Shown: piece after piece, positions 7,171 through 15,515 of the stretch
How positions within the stretch are numbered: position 1 is the stretch's first letter
Layout: the number at the start of each line of letters is the position of its first letter
NCBI GenBank assembly: GCA_964514215.1
Contig: CAZEPW010000039.1
Span: 1-34,768 of the forward strand
Length of the DNA stretch: 34,768 nucleotides
Reading direction: 5' to 3'
From: CAYQUC01 sp964514215
GTDB lineage: Bacteria; Pseudomonadota; Gammaproteobacteria; UBA6429; Thiohalophilaceae
The notes under the pieces: generated by a model
Seen by the model: only the letters and a program-made list of their open reading frames with translations
The model's database searches: none
Told to the model about the DNA's origin: nothing
Program-made: the position numbers and the translations under genes

Positions 7171-8370
7171 CTAAAGCGATTTACTGATGGTTGCCATTAC
7201 GTGATCAACACCAATGACTTGCAAACAAACATTATCAACACAAGGTGTCTTTCGATGATTGCTGGCGCTGACACAAGGAGAGCAGGATAAGCCAGCGTAG
7301 ATTGCAGTTGAGTTACCGAGCGAACCGTATAGTGCCGGGGTTTCGGGGCCGAATATAACGTAAGTTTTTAAATCGGTTATTGATGAAAAATGGCCGGGGC
7401 CAGAATCGTTGGTTAGCATCATGGTTGAAACACTGTATAACATGGGTAGTTCGATTAATTTTAATTGCCCGGCAAAATTAATGCAGCGTTCGTGATTTAC
7501 TTGTTGTTTTAAATCGTGCGCTTCGGCTTTTTCGTTTGGGGCACCAGTGATTAAAATAATAACATCATTGTGTGTCGCTAAAATTTGTTTCATCACCTCG
7601 ATGTAATTTTCTGGCATCCATCGGCGTTGGATTAATAATTCGCTGGCGTTTGGGTTTATTAATACGATTCGATGGTTGTTTTGATCATAAGCTGAATAAC
7701 AGGTTTTTATAATACTGCGAATGTGACTTTTATTATCTTCACTAATAGTGGCTTTTGCTAACACAACATCAGCATCGCTAATTAACGTTTTAGAATAGGG
7801 CGTTTCAGTTTTATCACTATATGCAGCATTAACCAAGGCAATAAAATTTTTGCTAATGTGCATGTGCGCATTATACGAAACGCGGTGTGTTAATAATTCG
7901 CCTCGGTATAGGCCCTCGTTATGAAAGCCATAATAACCAACTTTACGTGTTGCTCCAGACAAACCTGATAATAGTGCAGTAAACCGAGAAAATAATTCGA
8001 GATCAATAACCGTGTCGATATTATTTTTGCGCATCCAGAAAAAAAACTTAATGGTGTCGACTAATAAGGGTATAAGGCCATCTTCACGGATGGTATAAAT
8101 ATTTTCTTTGGTTACGGTGTTTAGCAACGCCAGACTACCAGCATTTTTTTTAAATATGACAAAAAATAATTCGGCACCTTTTTGCTGCATATTACGCATG
8201 GCAGGATCAACTAAGATAGCGCTGCCCATTTCTGATAGTTCAATTAGTGCCACTTTTTTTGGTGTTGGCTGGGATTTTTTGCGCGGTAATAGCCGTTGAA
8301 ATTGAGTGACAAGAAAACATAGCGGCACACCGGCAAAATAATCGATGCTGCGCATGGTATCTACTTTCAT
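7171..8370 (-). CDS. Glycosyltransferase family 9 (heptosyltransferase-like) protein
   Basis: The 399-aa product has a GT-B layout. The N-terminal Rossmann half (about 38-190) includes ALIELSEMGSAIL and the DTVIDLELFSRF strand. The C-terminal nucleotide-sugar half includes VLINPNAS (about 236-243), WMPENY, ILITGAPNE and LTNDSGPGHFSS (319-330), the GT9/LPS heptosyltransferase signature. A cysteine cluster follows (C363, C366, C377, C382), seen in some GT9 subgroups and possibly structural. It is the last gene of the 11.7-7.2 kb minus-strand operon, 69 nt after the flippase-like gene. It probably adds a sugar to a lipid-linked or LPS-type glycan on the cytoplasmic face; the exact sugar is unknown. 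Confidence 0.88.
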   Translation of the reverse strand: MKVDTMRSIDYFAGVPLCFLVTQFQRLLPRKKSQPTPKKVALIELSEMGSAILVDPAMRNMQQKGAELFFVIFKKNAGSLALLNTVTKENIYTIREDGLIPLLVDTIKFFFWMRKNNIDTVIDLELFSRFTALLSGLSGATRKVGYYGFHNEGLYRGELLTHRVSYNAHMHISKNFIALVNAAYSDKTETPYSKTLISDADVVLAKATISEDNKSHIRSIIKTCYSAYDQNNHRIVLINPNASELLIQRRWMPENYIEVMKQILATHNDVIILITGAPNEKAEAHDLKQQVNHERCINFAGQLKLIELPMLYSVSTMMLTNDSGPGHFSSITDLKTYVIFGPETPALYGSLGNSTAIYAGLSCSPCVSASNHRKTPCVDNVCLQVIGVDHVMATISKSL

Positions 8371-8439
8371 TATTATCCTGAATAATTTATTTAAGTTTAT
8401 AAAATAGTTTTTTATCGAAAAATTTAATAAATAAAATGA

Positions 8440-9414
8440 CTATTTTATCACTTTTTTACCGGCAAGATACACTTGTAAACCCGGTAAACTCGCAACAATC
8501 AGGATTAAACCATAAAGTACTGACAATGACAGGATTATTGATTTATCGGCACCTAATAATGTAAATAGACCAATAAGCGCGCCTTCTCGAACGCCCCAGC
8601 CAGCCAATGAAATCGGCACCAAGGTGAGTAAAATAGCCGGTGGTACGATTACTAAATAGGTCATAAAATCAAATTCAAGGCCAACACCAATACCAATGCA
8701 ATAGATATTTAACATCGACAATAAATGAATAACAATACCAAGCCCCATTTGCAAAGTGCTATTTTTTACACCGTGCATAACGCTCATTAATTGCTGTGAG
8801 GTTCGTATTAAATAGCGTCCAAACCGCCAGCGTTCAAACAATGACAATTTATAAAAAAATAAGACTGTCATAAAAGCCGCCAAACCGCCTACAACAATTA
8901 AATTAATTACTAAAAACAAACCATCGGGCAATAACGTTGGATTGGCGATACTGGCAATCAGGGTCATCACTAGTAACCCGGTTAAACCTAATAAACGGTC
9001 GACAAAGACACCGGTGAAAGCATCACGTTTTCGATGTCCGGTTGCGGCAACATCTAACACGCGGATGGCATCACCACCAATACTCGTTGGTAAACCTTGA
9101 TTAAAAAAACTGCCTTTGAAATAACTTTTAATGTAAAAAACGGTGTTATCAACAAAATTCATCATGGCCATCACTATCGACCAACGATAACCGGCTAACA
9201 ACGTACTTAATAATTGGAACACCAAGGCTAATACCAGCCACTGATATTGTGTCGCGGCAATAACCGCTTGCACTTCGTTAATATCAACTGCACGAAAAAT
9301 TAAAAATAATATTGCTAACGAAAAAACAATACGCAGCAACGGTATCAAGATTTTATTTTTTGACACTGGTTCGAGTTGTGATTTTTCAATATTAATTTGG
9401 CTTTGCTCTGTCAT
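8440..9414 (-). CDS. LPG-synthase-type transmembrane protein (UPF0104, flippase-like)
   Basis: A 324-aa polytopic protein with about eight helices. Family features are SYFKGSFFNQGLPTSIGGDAIRVL (about 96-120), FVDRLLGLTGLLVM and SLAGWGVREGALIGLFTLLG (about 268-287), diagnostic of the lysylphosphatidylglycerol-synthase transmembrane domain (PF03706; AglD2/HpnL relatives). Members without the aminoacyl-transferase half are thought to move or hold lipid-linked molecules. Its start overlaps the end of the PAP2 gene by 23 nt, so translation is probably coupled. Between a PAP2 phosphatase and glycosyltransferases, a role in polyprenyl-phosphate or glycolipid handling is plausible but inferred. Confidence 0.9.
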   Translation of the reverse strand: MTEQSQINIEKSQLEPVSKNKILIPLLRIVFSLAILFLIFRAVDINEVQAVIAATQYQWLVLALVFQLLSTLLAGYRWSIVMAMMNFVDNTVFYIKSYFKGSFFNQGLPTSIGGDAIRVLDVAATGHRKRDAFTGVFVDRLLGLTGLLVMTLIASIANPTLLPDGLFLVINLIVVGGLAAFMTVLFFYKLSLFERWRFGRYLIRTSQQLMSVMHGVKNSTLQMGLGIVIHLLSMLNIYCIGIGVGLEFDFMTYLVIVPPAILLTLVPISLAGWGVREGALIGLFTLLGADKSIILSLSVLYGLILIVASLPGLQVYLAGKKVIK

Positions 9415-10183
9415 TTTTAATTTTTTTTATAACCCCCAATAAAGCAAGTAACAAACTCACGACGGGAATAGTTACTTCTAGAAACCGTGCTTCGACATCA
9501 CCTCGTTGATGTACAAACACTAAATAATAAGCCACTGCTAATAATAAAAATGTTGGAAATAATACCATGTATTTAAATTCAAACACTTTTTTCTGTGCTA
9601 ACAGTACACCAATCGCGCTGGGTAGCCAACCAATAAAAGCACCGGCCAACACATCCATTGGCCAGTGTGCCCCAATTGCGATACGCGATAAGCCTACTAA
9701 TATTGCCGCAGATAATACAATAATTTTTATGGGGGTTTGTTTAATTGATAATAATACGACAGAGGCTACCGAAAAAGCTGCTGCAGTATGGCCTGATGGA
9801 AATGATTTGGTGGTAAATAAATTTCCTATTTGATGAAATAAGCTAGCATCTAACACCAATGGTGGCCGTGGTAAGGCAAAATAATTTTTGCCTACATTAA
9901 CAAAAATGGCTGTAATAATGCCGGCAATGATGGCAGCCCAAACAATATCCGGCCGCCGAACCAATAACGGAAATAATACAATACCAGCAACAGCGGCATC
10001 ACCAAGAAGCGTTATGTTTAACCAAAGCGATTCATAGCTGCTATAAAGCACCGAATTTAAAAATAAAAATAACGCTTGGTTGCTATCTGTCAATTGCACT
10101 AATAATAATGCCAGCAATGCGAAAGTTGGCACTGACCAATACCAAGCAGATGTAACAATTTGTTTCAAACTTTGATGGCTCAC
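9392..10183 (-). CDS. PAP2 family phosphatase
   Basis: An integral membrane PAP2 enzyme with all three motifs: KNYFALPRPP (KxxxxxxRP), SFPSGHTAAAF (PSGH) and GLSRIAIGAHWPMDVLAGA (SRxxxxxHxxxD). Such enzymes remove phosphate from lipid phosphates such as undecaprenyl pyrophosphate, phosphatidic acid or lipid A. The open frame reaches 10270, but that would overlap the upstream gene by 80 nt. GTG at 10183 follows an AAAGG ribosome-binding site (10195-10199) and leaves 7 nt after the upstream stop, so I take it as the start (263 aa). It sits inside a glycan operon, suggesting recycling of a lipid carrier or trimming of a lipid acceptor. Confidence 0.9.
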   Translation of the reverse strand: MSHQSLKQIVTSAWYWSVPTFALLALLLVQLTDSNQALFLFLNSVLYSSYESLWLNITLLGDAAVAGIVLFPLLVRRPDIVWAAIIAGIITAIFVNVGKNYFALPRPPLVLDASLFHQIGNLFTTKSFPSGHTAAAFSVASVVLLSIKQTPIKIIVLSAAILVGLSRIAIGAHWPMDVLAGAFIGWLPSAIGVLLAQKKVFEFKYMVLFPTFLLLAVAYYLVFVHQRGDVEARFLEVTIPVVSLLLALLGVIKKIKNDRAKPN

Positions 10184-10190
10184 TTTTTTA

Positions 10191-11690
10191 TCAACCTTTA
10201 TACTGTTCGCAATAAAACAATTGATAACTTGCCGCGACTTTATCTTGAATGGTTGCTTCAACCGTTTCAATTAAGTGACAAGATTCAAATTTTGCCGTGC
10301 CGTTAACCTGTGGCTTGCCGTGGTATTTGGGCGGAACAACCATAACGCCACTGTCTCCGAGTTGCGGCGCGCCATACCATAAATCTGACTGACCAAGGCG
10401 TGTGTCGGTTATGACAACGGGAACAGGTCGAGCATACCAAGCCAAGCGACTGAACACCGACCAGTTACCAATAAATAATTTAAGATTTGAATTTTTATTC
10501 TTGGCTATTAATGTTGCGCGCACTTGCACCGCACGCGTAGCCACTTGTTGCCAACCGATAATGTCGTTTAATGGATGTTGGTTTTCTTTAAACGGCAGCC
10601 AATTAAAAGCCAATAAACTGTGCAATGTTAAAACCAATACCACCGAGTACACAATACTCAAATAAGTTATCACTCTTAACCAACGTGATGACCAGGATAG
10701 GTATAACTGAACAGCCACCACCGGAATTAATAATGCCCAAGCAACCGCAGTCCAATGCAATAAGCTGTGTTCGTAGCCACCATTGAATCCAAATAATAAT
10801 AAAACCGGTAGTGCAAAAATAGCTAAATATCGGATACCAAAAGTGATGCTTGGTTCAGCGCGGGAATTGCCTTTCACTATTTCACGCGCCATCGCCGACC
10901 ATGCGGCAATAAAAATAATTGGTGTTACCGCAATCACTTGCCCCAACTGCGATTCGAGCATGCGTTTTAATTGCCAGTCTTTATCCGGAATGCCATGACC
11001 CAATTGGTATTGGATTGAAATCCAATCGTGCTGCACGTTCCAAATAAAAACCGGAGACACGACTAGCGCAGCAACAATAATCGACAGCCACGGCCAAGGG
11101 CTAAATAGTAGTTTTTTATTTCGAAATAAGACAATAGCAAGTGCCACTGATGGCACGATGGTAATGGCCGTGTATTTTGATAACCCGGCAATACCAAATA
11201 ACAAACCAAGCCATAACCACGACCATTTAGTGTCATCACGGCAGGTTCGAAACAGCACTAGCGCAATCGACAACACCACCGGAATTAGTGGTGTATCGGG
11301 TAACATCACCATTCCAAGCACCTGCAAGATAACCGGAACTTGAAATAATGCCACGGCATAAAATGCCACGCGCTCTGGCAAATCTGGAAATAATTCTCGG
11401 GTTAAGCTATATATAAGGAATGCACTAAGTGCTGATAATGCAACCGGCCATAAGCGCAATGCAAAATCACTGTCTGAAACAGCCAGAACCAAGGCATTGA
11501 GCCAACCCACCAAGGAAGGGTGATCAAAATAGCTCCAGTCTAAATAATAACCATATAAAGCATATTGCGCCTCATCATTAGTTAATTCTGGAAAACCAAT
11601 CACCAATAAACGCATGATAGTAATCACTAACACAAGATAAATACTTGATTTAACAGGATTCAATTGGCTGAGTGATTTGAGGATGGACAT
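10191..11690 (-). CDS. GT39/ArnT-like membrane glycosyltransferase (PMT_2 domain)
   Basis: A 499-aa GT-C glycosyltransferase with about 10-12 membrane helices. The first periplasmic loop carries the acidic signature LTNDEAQYALYGYYLDWSYF (Asp39-Glu40) and then DHPSLVGWLNAL, as in ArnT and PMT_2 proteins. The soluble C-terminal part (about 385-499) follows the last helix. These enzymes use polyprenyl-phosphate sugars to modify lipid A, proteins or glycans at the periplasmic face. It heads the minus-strand operon that continues with PAP2, the flippase-like protein and GT9. ArnT itself cannot be assigned, since none of the Ara4N genes are present here. Confidence 0.9.
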   Translation of the reverse strand: MSILKSLSQLNPVKSSIYLVLVITIMRLLVIGFPELTNDEAQYALYGYYLDWSYFDHPSLVGWLNALVLAVSDSDFALRLWPVALSALSAFLIYSLTRELFPDLPERVAFYAVALFQVPVILQVLGMVMLPDTPLIPVVLSIALVLFRTCRDDTKWSWLWLGLLFGIAGLSKYTAITIVPSVALAIVLFRNKKLLFSPWPWLSIIVAALVVSPVFIWNVQHDWISIQYQLGHGIPDKDWQLKRMLESQLGQVIAVTPIIFIAAWSAMAREIVKGNSRAEPSITFGIRYLAIFALPVLLLFGFNGGYEHSLLHWTAVAWALLIPVVAVQLYLSWSSRWLRVITYLSIVYSVVLVLTLHSLLAFNWLPFKENQHPLNDIIGWQQVATRAVQVRATLIAKNKNSNLKLFIGNWSVFSRLAWYARPVPVVITDTRLGQSDLWYGAPQLGDSGVMVVPPKYHGKPQVNGTAKFESCHLIETVEATIQDKVAASYQLFYCEQYKG

Positions 11691-11782
11691 GAGAATAGGA
11701 CAATATGGGGCTAATTAAGTTTAACAGCTAACGTTATTTTAAATACCATCTGCAGTCTTATTCAGCGTTTTAAGTGCATAAG

Positions 11783-12007
11783 TTAGGACTTACCAACTTT
11801 TATGATTAAAATAACCTCATCAGCAACTTCTTTTGTTGATAATACTTGATGGCCATTGATACGACACCAAGCAGGGACATCATTTAATGCGCCCGGATCG
11901 GTGCACGTTACCTGCAATTGCTCATCAGGCTGCATTGTTTTAATGGCATCTTGAACTTTGATTACCGGCATTGGACACAATAATCTGCGTGCATCGAGTT
12001 GCTTCAT
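11783..12007 (-). CDS. TusA-type sulfur carrier/sulfurtransferase
   Basis: A 74-aa TusA/SirA/YedF-like protein. It opens with KQLDARRLLCPMPVIKVQDA, containing the CPxP motif whose Cys carries persulfide sulfur, and ends in a VLSTKEVADEVILIIKV strand pair. The open frame reaches 12043, but ATG 12007 gives the normal family N-terminus and lies 4 nt past the stop of the PP-loop gene. The tight pairing suggests it hands sulfur to that enzyme for tRNA thiolation. The family is certain; the partnership is inferred from the operon. Confidence 0.9.
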   Translation of the reverse strand: MKQLDARRLLCPMPVIKVQDAIKTMQPDEQLQVTCTDPGALNDVPAWCRINGHQVLSTKEVADEVILIIKVGKS

Positions 12008-12011
12008 GACT

Positions 12012-13058
12012 TTATATATACCAATTATCCGGAAACTGCTCAACGGCTATGGGCTCAACCGATAATTTATCTGAGCGACCATCCGGGTAGTTTACTTCAA
12101 CATCGACTTTTTCCGCTAGGCGACCCTTGCTAAAGCGCGCACTAATTCGAGCCGCAACTGCAATGTCAGCATCTTTCGGTGAGCCGTCAATTAAGGTTAA
12201 TGGTCCCGGGTGGCTTAATGTCCGAATGTGAATAAATTGTTTTCGATAACCTTCAAGGTATTTATTTTCACCGTGTTCACGCCCTACGATAAGCTTATAA
12301 TTTTCAGCAGGACGAATATGACGACCCACTTTTAATAGCATAATATCGTCAATCTCATAATCACGTTCGCCACGCGAAGCCCATAAATCGGCCAGTTTAG
12401 TCGAATAGGATTTATCGGTTAAAAAACAGCAGCCACCGGAAGGTTGAGCATATTCATCAAAACCATAGGATTCAGCTAGTGCAATTTGTGGCTTACGATT
12501 GCGACCTGAAAAATCTTTTAACAAACTGCGATCCACCCAACCTTTTTGCTCTGGTATCGTTTCGGGTAATAATTGAGCGCATAGTGGCCGCAGCAATAAA
12601 TCACCGGCACCGGATTCACGCTGAATTACCGGCATAGTATCTCGGCGTTGAGACATTGGACGTTGTCCAATAACTTCGCCAGTGATGATAAAATCAAAAT
12701 CATTTTCAGTGAGCCATTCCACTGCTTTTTGAACCATAAAACCTTTGCAATCCAAACACGGGTTTAAATTTTGACCATAACCATGTGAAGGATTAAGCAC
12801 CACTTTTTTATAAGGTTCGATAACATCAACAATGTGCAACTTGATGCCCAATTGCTCGGCAACCCATAAGGCATTGTTTCTTTTAGGTTTTGCCTTGTCT
12901 TTTTTACGAATTGCATGGGTATGCCCCTCGACACAAAAACCGGTATAAAAATTAATGCCTTCAACATGAACGCCTTGTTCAAGCATTAATTTTGCGGCAA
13001 GCAATGAGTCAAGTCCGCCTGATATTAGCGCGACAGCCTTAGGAGTTTTCTGAGTCAT
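12012..13058 (-). CDS. PP-loop ATPase, predicted tRNA-thiolation enzyme (MnmA/ThiI-like with NFACT-R-like tail)
   Basis: A 348-aa protein. The PP-loop SGGLDS (13-18) binds ATP to adenylate a tRNA uridine. Conserved cysteines occur in NPCLDC (C101, C104) and in SGGCCF (C210, C211), positions fitting catalytic or persulfide/cluster-binding residues. VITGEVIGQRPMSQR-like sequence (about 125-138) is typical of the family. From about 240 the IMLLKVGRHIRP...LIVGREHGENKYLEG part resembles the RNA-binding NFACT-R/DUF814 module. These proteins are often labelled tRNA (5-methylaminomethyl-2-thiouridylate) methyltransferase, but the sequence indicates sulfur insertion rather than methylation. A TusA-type carrier follows at once. 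The modified tRNA position is not known. Confidence 0.87.
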   Translation of the reverse strand: MTQKTPKAVALISGGLDSLLAAKLMLEQGVHVEGINFYTGFCVEGHTHAIRKKDKAKPKRNNALWVAEQLGIKLHIVDVIEPYKKVVLNPSHGYGQNLNPCLDCKGFMVQKAVEWLTENDFDFIITGEVIGQRPMSQRRDTMPVIQRESGAGDLLLRPLCAQLLPETIPEQKGWVDRSLLKDFSGRNRKPQIALAESYGFDEYAQPSGGCCFLTDKSYSTKLADLWASRGERDYEIDDIMLLKVGRHIRPAENYKLIVGREHGENKYLEGYRKQFIHIRTLSHPGPLTLIDGSPKDADIAVAARISARFSKGRLAEKVDVEVNYPDGRSDKLSVEPIAVEQFPDNWYI

Positions 13059-13229
13059 GAGTACTTACTAACTTTGTGGGATTAATTGGATGGTTAATGT
13101 GCATATTCTACCGCTTACTGCAGTATTTGCCAATCTTGAGAAATTAACCTTGGCTTCCCAAATACTCAATTATAAATCATTAACCACCTCAGTTTAACAA
13201 ACTAACTTGAAGAGCGCTGCGCCCGCAAA

Positions 13230-13616
13230 TTACCAAAATTTATCGTAAGGAAGGTAAACTAAATTGGTAATGCCGAGTGCGATTAAAGTATAAAAGGTAA
13301 CCTGCATACCCAATACCCGCAAGGCTAAATTATCCGTTAACATGCCACGAGCATGGATGATGCGACCCAAAATCAACGTAATACCAAAACCATGAATGAA
13401 TAAAATATTCGCCAGATTTAATTCAAGTGACATCAGCAAGATTAAACCAATTGGCAAATATTCTACCGCATTTAATTGCGCAATGATGGCAAACTGTAAT
13501 TTTTCATTGCCACCATCACCAATACTGATGTGGTTCTGCCGGCGAAGTTTAATAACCTTCATTGATAATGCACCGATTAAAAATACAGCAATGACAACAT
13601 ACAAAACAAAAACCAT
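13230..13616 (-). CDS. MAPEG family membrane protein
   Basis: A 128-aa protein with four membrane helices. QLNAVEYLPIGLILLMSLELN and LILGRIIHARGML carry the conserved Asn/Glu and Arg-His residues of the membrane-associated eicosanoid/glutathione metabolism (MAPEG) family, with LRVLGMQVTFYTLIALGI at the end. Bacterial members may use glutathione, but substrates are mostly unknown. Start ATG 13616 follows an AGGAG ribosome-binding site. It appears monocistronic. Confidence 0.88.
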   Translation of the reverse strand: MVFVLYVVIAVFLIGALSMKVIKLRRQNHISIGDGGNEKLQFAIIAQLNAVEYLPIGLILLMSLELNLANILFIHGFGITLILGRIIHARGMLTDNLALRVLGMQVTFYTLIALGITNLVYLPYDKFW

Positions 13617-13978
13617 AAGTCGCTCCTATTTTATTGATAGAATAGTTAAAAAAAGAAAATAGTTCAAATACTTAAAACCAATGAAAACAAGAACAAATAG
13701 CTGGCCTAGATTTAAATTTCAAATTATGTGTTGATGAATTTTTTTCCAAACGCCACAAACACCCAACTATTTATAAAAAAGCATATTTTAAATCATGGCA
13801 ACGGATACTCTTTAAAATTTGAACGTACTTTTTGAAAATGTAATTTAAAGAAAATTAAATTCTCTCAAAATACCCGCTTAAATCACAAATTTTAGAGTAC
13901 ACCTTATTAAAACGCATAACAATCAAACCAACCTGTCTGTATAATAAAAAAAGGGCGTTAACAAAAACGCCCTTTGGT
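13617..13978. other. AT-rich intergenic region
   Basis: No convincing open frame on either strand. It holds the promoter region and AGGAG site of the MAPEG gene at its left end and the terminator of the outer-membrane protein gene at its right end. Nothing else was recognised in between. Confidence 0.6.
13950..13975 (-). terminator. Strong rho-independent terminator of the outer-membrane protein gene
   Basis: AAAGGGCGTT (13950-13959) and AACGCCCTTT (13966-13975) form a perfect 10-bp stem with a 6-nt loop. On the minus strand a run of T follows. It lies just past the stop of the 14.5-14.0 kb gene. Confidence 0.9.
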
Positions 13979-14497
13979 TTAAAAACGGTATGCGGCACCT
14001 AACGATATACTAGAAACATCCGAATCAGAGATCTTAACAAATTTTTGATATTCTGCTCTCAGTGAAAAATCTTGCATCACTTTAAACTCTGCGCCAAGCC
14101 CATACGTTAAATCAGTACCAGAATCTGATGCTGAAAGATTTAATGAGCTTACAGTAGAATCGACGTTCCAAGCAAACGCACCGACTTTAGCAAATAATTC
14201 AAATTTTTCATTTAAAGGTAAAAATCCTACACCTGAAATTTCAAAGCCTTTGACAGTTGTATTGGCATCTCCAAAAATAGTAGGTATACTAAATTTTCCT
14301 AAATTATGATATCCCGCTTCAATACCAAAATTTTTATTACGTAAGCCTCCAAACAATTTATAAGCCGTTGGTTTATTATATCCGGAGGCATCAACACTAG
14401 ATTGACCAAACGAGCCACCAATGTAATTACCGGCAAAAACAATATTTACATTTGCTGCTAAAATTAAACTAGTTATAATTTTTTTATTTAAATACAT
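13979..14497 (-). CDS. Outer-membrane beta-barrel protein (OmpA-like/porin family fold)
   Basis: The 172-aa precursor has a Sec signal peptide (about 1-22, ending NIVFAG). The mature part, about 150 aa, is a series of alternating beta strands: GNYIGGSFGQSSV, AYKLFGGLRNKNFGIEAGYH and DLTYGLGAEFKVMQDFSLRAEYQKF. It ends in SLGAAYRF, whose terminal Phe is the classic BAM recognition signal. Size fits an eight-stranded barrel of the Opa/OmpX/OmpA-N type. It has a strong terminator and its own promoter with an 11-bp direct repeat in place of a -35 box, so it is probably regulated. Ligand or function is unknown. Confidence 0.85.
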   Translation of the reverse strand: MYLNKKIITSLILAANVNIVFAGNYIGGSFGQSSVDASGYNKPTAYKLFGGLRNKNFGIEAGYHNLGKFSIPTIFGDANTTVKGFEISGVGFLPLNEKFELFAKVGAFAWNVDSTVSSLNLSASDSGTDLTYGLGAEFKVMQDFSLRAEYQKFVKISDSDVSSISLGAAYRF

Positions 14498-14545
14498 CTT
14501 TAAATTCCTTTTATTTAGTTAAACACTATTTATTAATGTGGCTAA

Positions 14546-14579
14546 AGTATATTTAACATAACCTGAATGAAGCCTGAAT
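14546..14579 (-). promoter_or_regulatory. Predicted activator-dependent promoter (PhoB/OmpR-type box plus -10)
   Basis: On the minus strand ATTCAGG occurs twice with an 11-bp period (plus-strand CCTGAAT at 14562-14568 and 14573-14579). Ten nt downstream lies TATACT (14551-14546), a good -10 element. The position expected for the -35 falls inside the repeats and lacks a consensus. Tandem 7-mers one helical turn apart, 10 nt from the -10, are the geometry of Pho-box promoters. The regulator is not identified. Confidence 0.5.
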
Positions 14580-14751
14580 AAAAACAAGTTCTCAAACTAG
14601 GGATATATAAGAATAAAAAAATGGTCTTAATTAATAAAAAGTGTTTTTTTACTTTTAAACTTAATCAAATTCATTACAATGAAGTAATTCTTAATCGGTA
14701 AACATAGCTGCAATACGTTAAGTATTGCCTATACAAATGGCGTATATAAAA

Positions 14752-15360
14752 ATGAATAACTCCAAGCTAATTTCTTTTTTTACCCCTTTATTATTTTTGC
14801 TGCTAAGTTCCTGCAGCGAACAAAGCACTGGCTCATTTCCTAACAGCGCCGATATACCAAAAAAACATCAAGATAAGCTACAAGATGCCATTGCTGGTGA
14901 TGCAGATGCACAACTCGCAATAGCAACTGTCTATATGGATGGACTGGATGTTCCAATCGATAAATCAAAAGCCATGCCTTGGATAACCATCGCAGCCAAT
15001 AATGGTCATTTAAAATCCCAACACAAACTTGCAACTCTCTATATGACAGGTGAAGCCGGCGAACAAAGTAGGGAAAAATCCTTTAAATGGTTTCAAAAAG
15101 CGGCTGAAAGTGGTGAAGTTAATTCAATGTTTCAAACGGGGTTATTTTATAAAAAGGGCGATTTTGTGAAAAAGAATTTCCTTAAAGCATATCAATGGAT
15201 GAAATTATCATTAGCAGTTTCAAATAAAAACGGCAATAATGATCCGATGGTTGACTATAAAATTATGGAAGTTAACGCTCTAAAATCAAACCTAAAGAAA
15301 AAAGAAGTTAACCAAGCCGAGTTATGGATTAAACAAAAACTGCAATCTTATACCTCTTAA
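14752..15360 (+). CDS. Sel1-repeat lipoprotein
   Basis: A 202-aa lipoprotein from ATG 14752. The signal sequence NSKLISFFTPLLFLLLSSC ends in a lipobox with Cys21. A TTG at 14725 and an ATG at 14737 are in frame upstream but only add residues before a complete signal peptide. Three Sel1-like repeats follow: DADAQLAIATVYMDGL..., SQHKLATLYMTGE...KSFKWFQKAAESG, and NSMFQTGLFYKKG...KAYQWMKLSLA. Sel1 repeats are alpha-alpha hairpins that mediate protein contacts, often in envelope or signalling proteins. The lipoprotein probably faces the periplasm. It is divergent from the outer-membrane barrel gene. Confidence 0.88.
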   Translation: MNNSKLISFFTPLLFLLLSSCSEQSTGSFPNSADIPKKHQDKLQDAIAGDADAQLAIATVYMDGLDVPIDKSKAMPWITIAANNGHLKSQHKLATLYMTGEAGEQSREKSFKWFQKAAESGEVNSMFQTGLFYKKGDFVKKNFLKAYQWMKLSLAVSNKNGNNDPMVDYKIMEVNALKSNLKKKEVNQAELWIKQKLQSYTS

Positions 15361-15515
15361 ACCCTATATTCACAACACCCAAATTTTGTGCGCAATATCA
15401 ATTAGGATAGGGTTTTGGAGGCAGGCGCCTATTGAGTTGTTACGAATGACACTGTATGAAAGCTACCAGCAACTAAATAATTGCATGAATAATACTAAAA
15501 TCAAATCTCAAAATA

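Noticed and set aside
9567..9833. Plus-strand open frame inside the PAP2 gene
   Set aside because: Antisense to the conserved PAP2 motifs; no features of its own.
10183..10270. Longer N-terminus for the PAP2 protein (start at 10270)
   Set aside because: Would overlap the upstream glycosyltransferase by 80 nt, adds a non-conserved basic stretch, and ignores the AAAGG site placed before GTG 10183.
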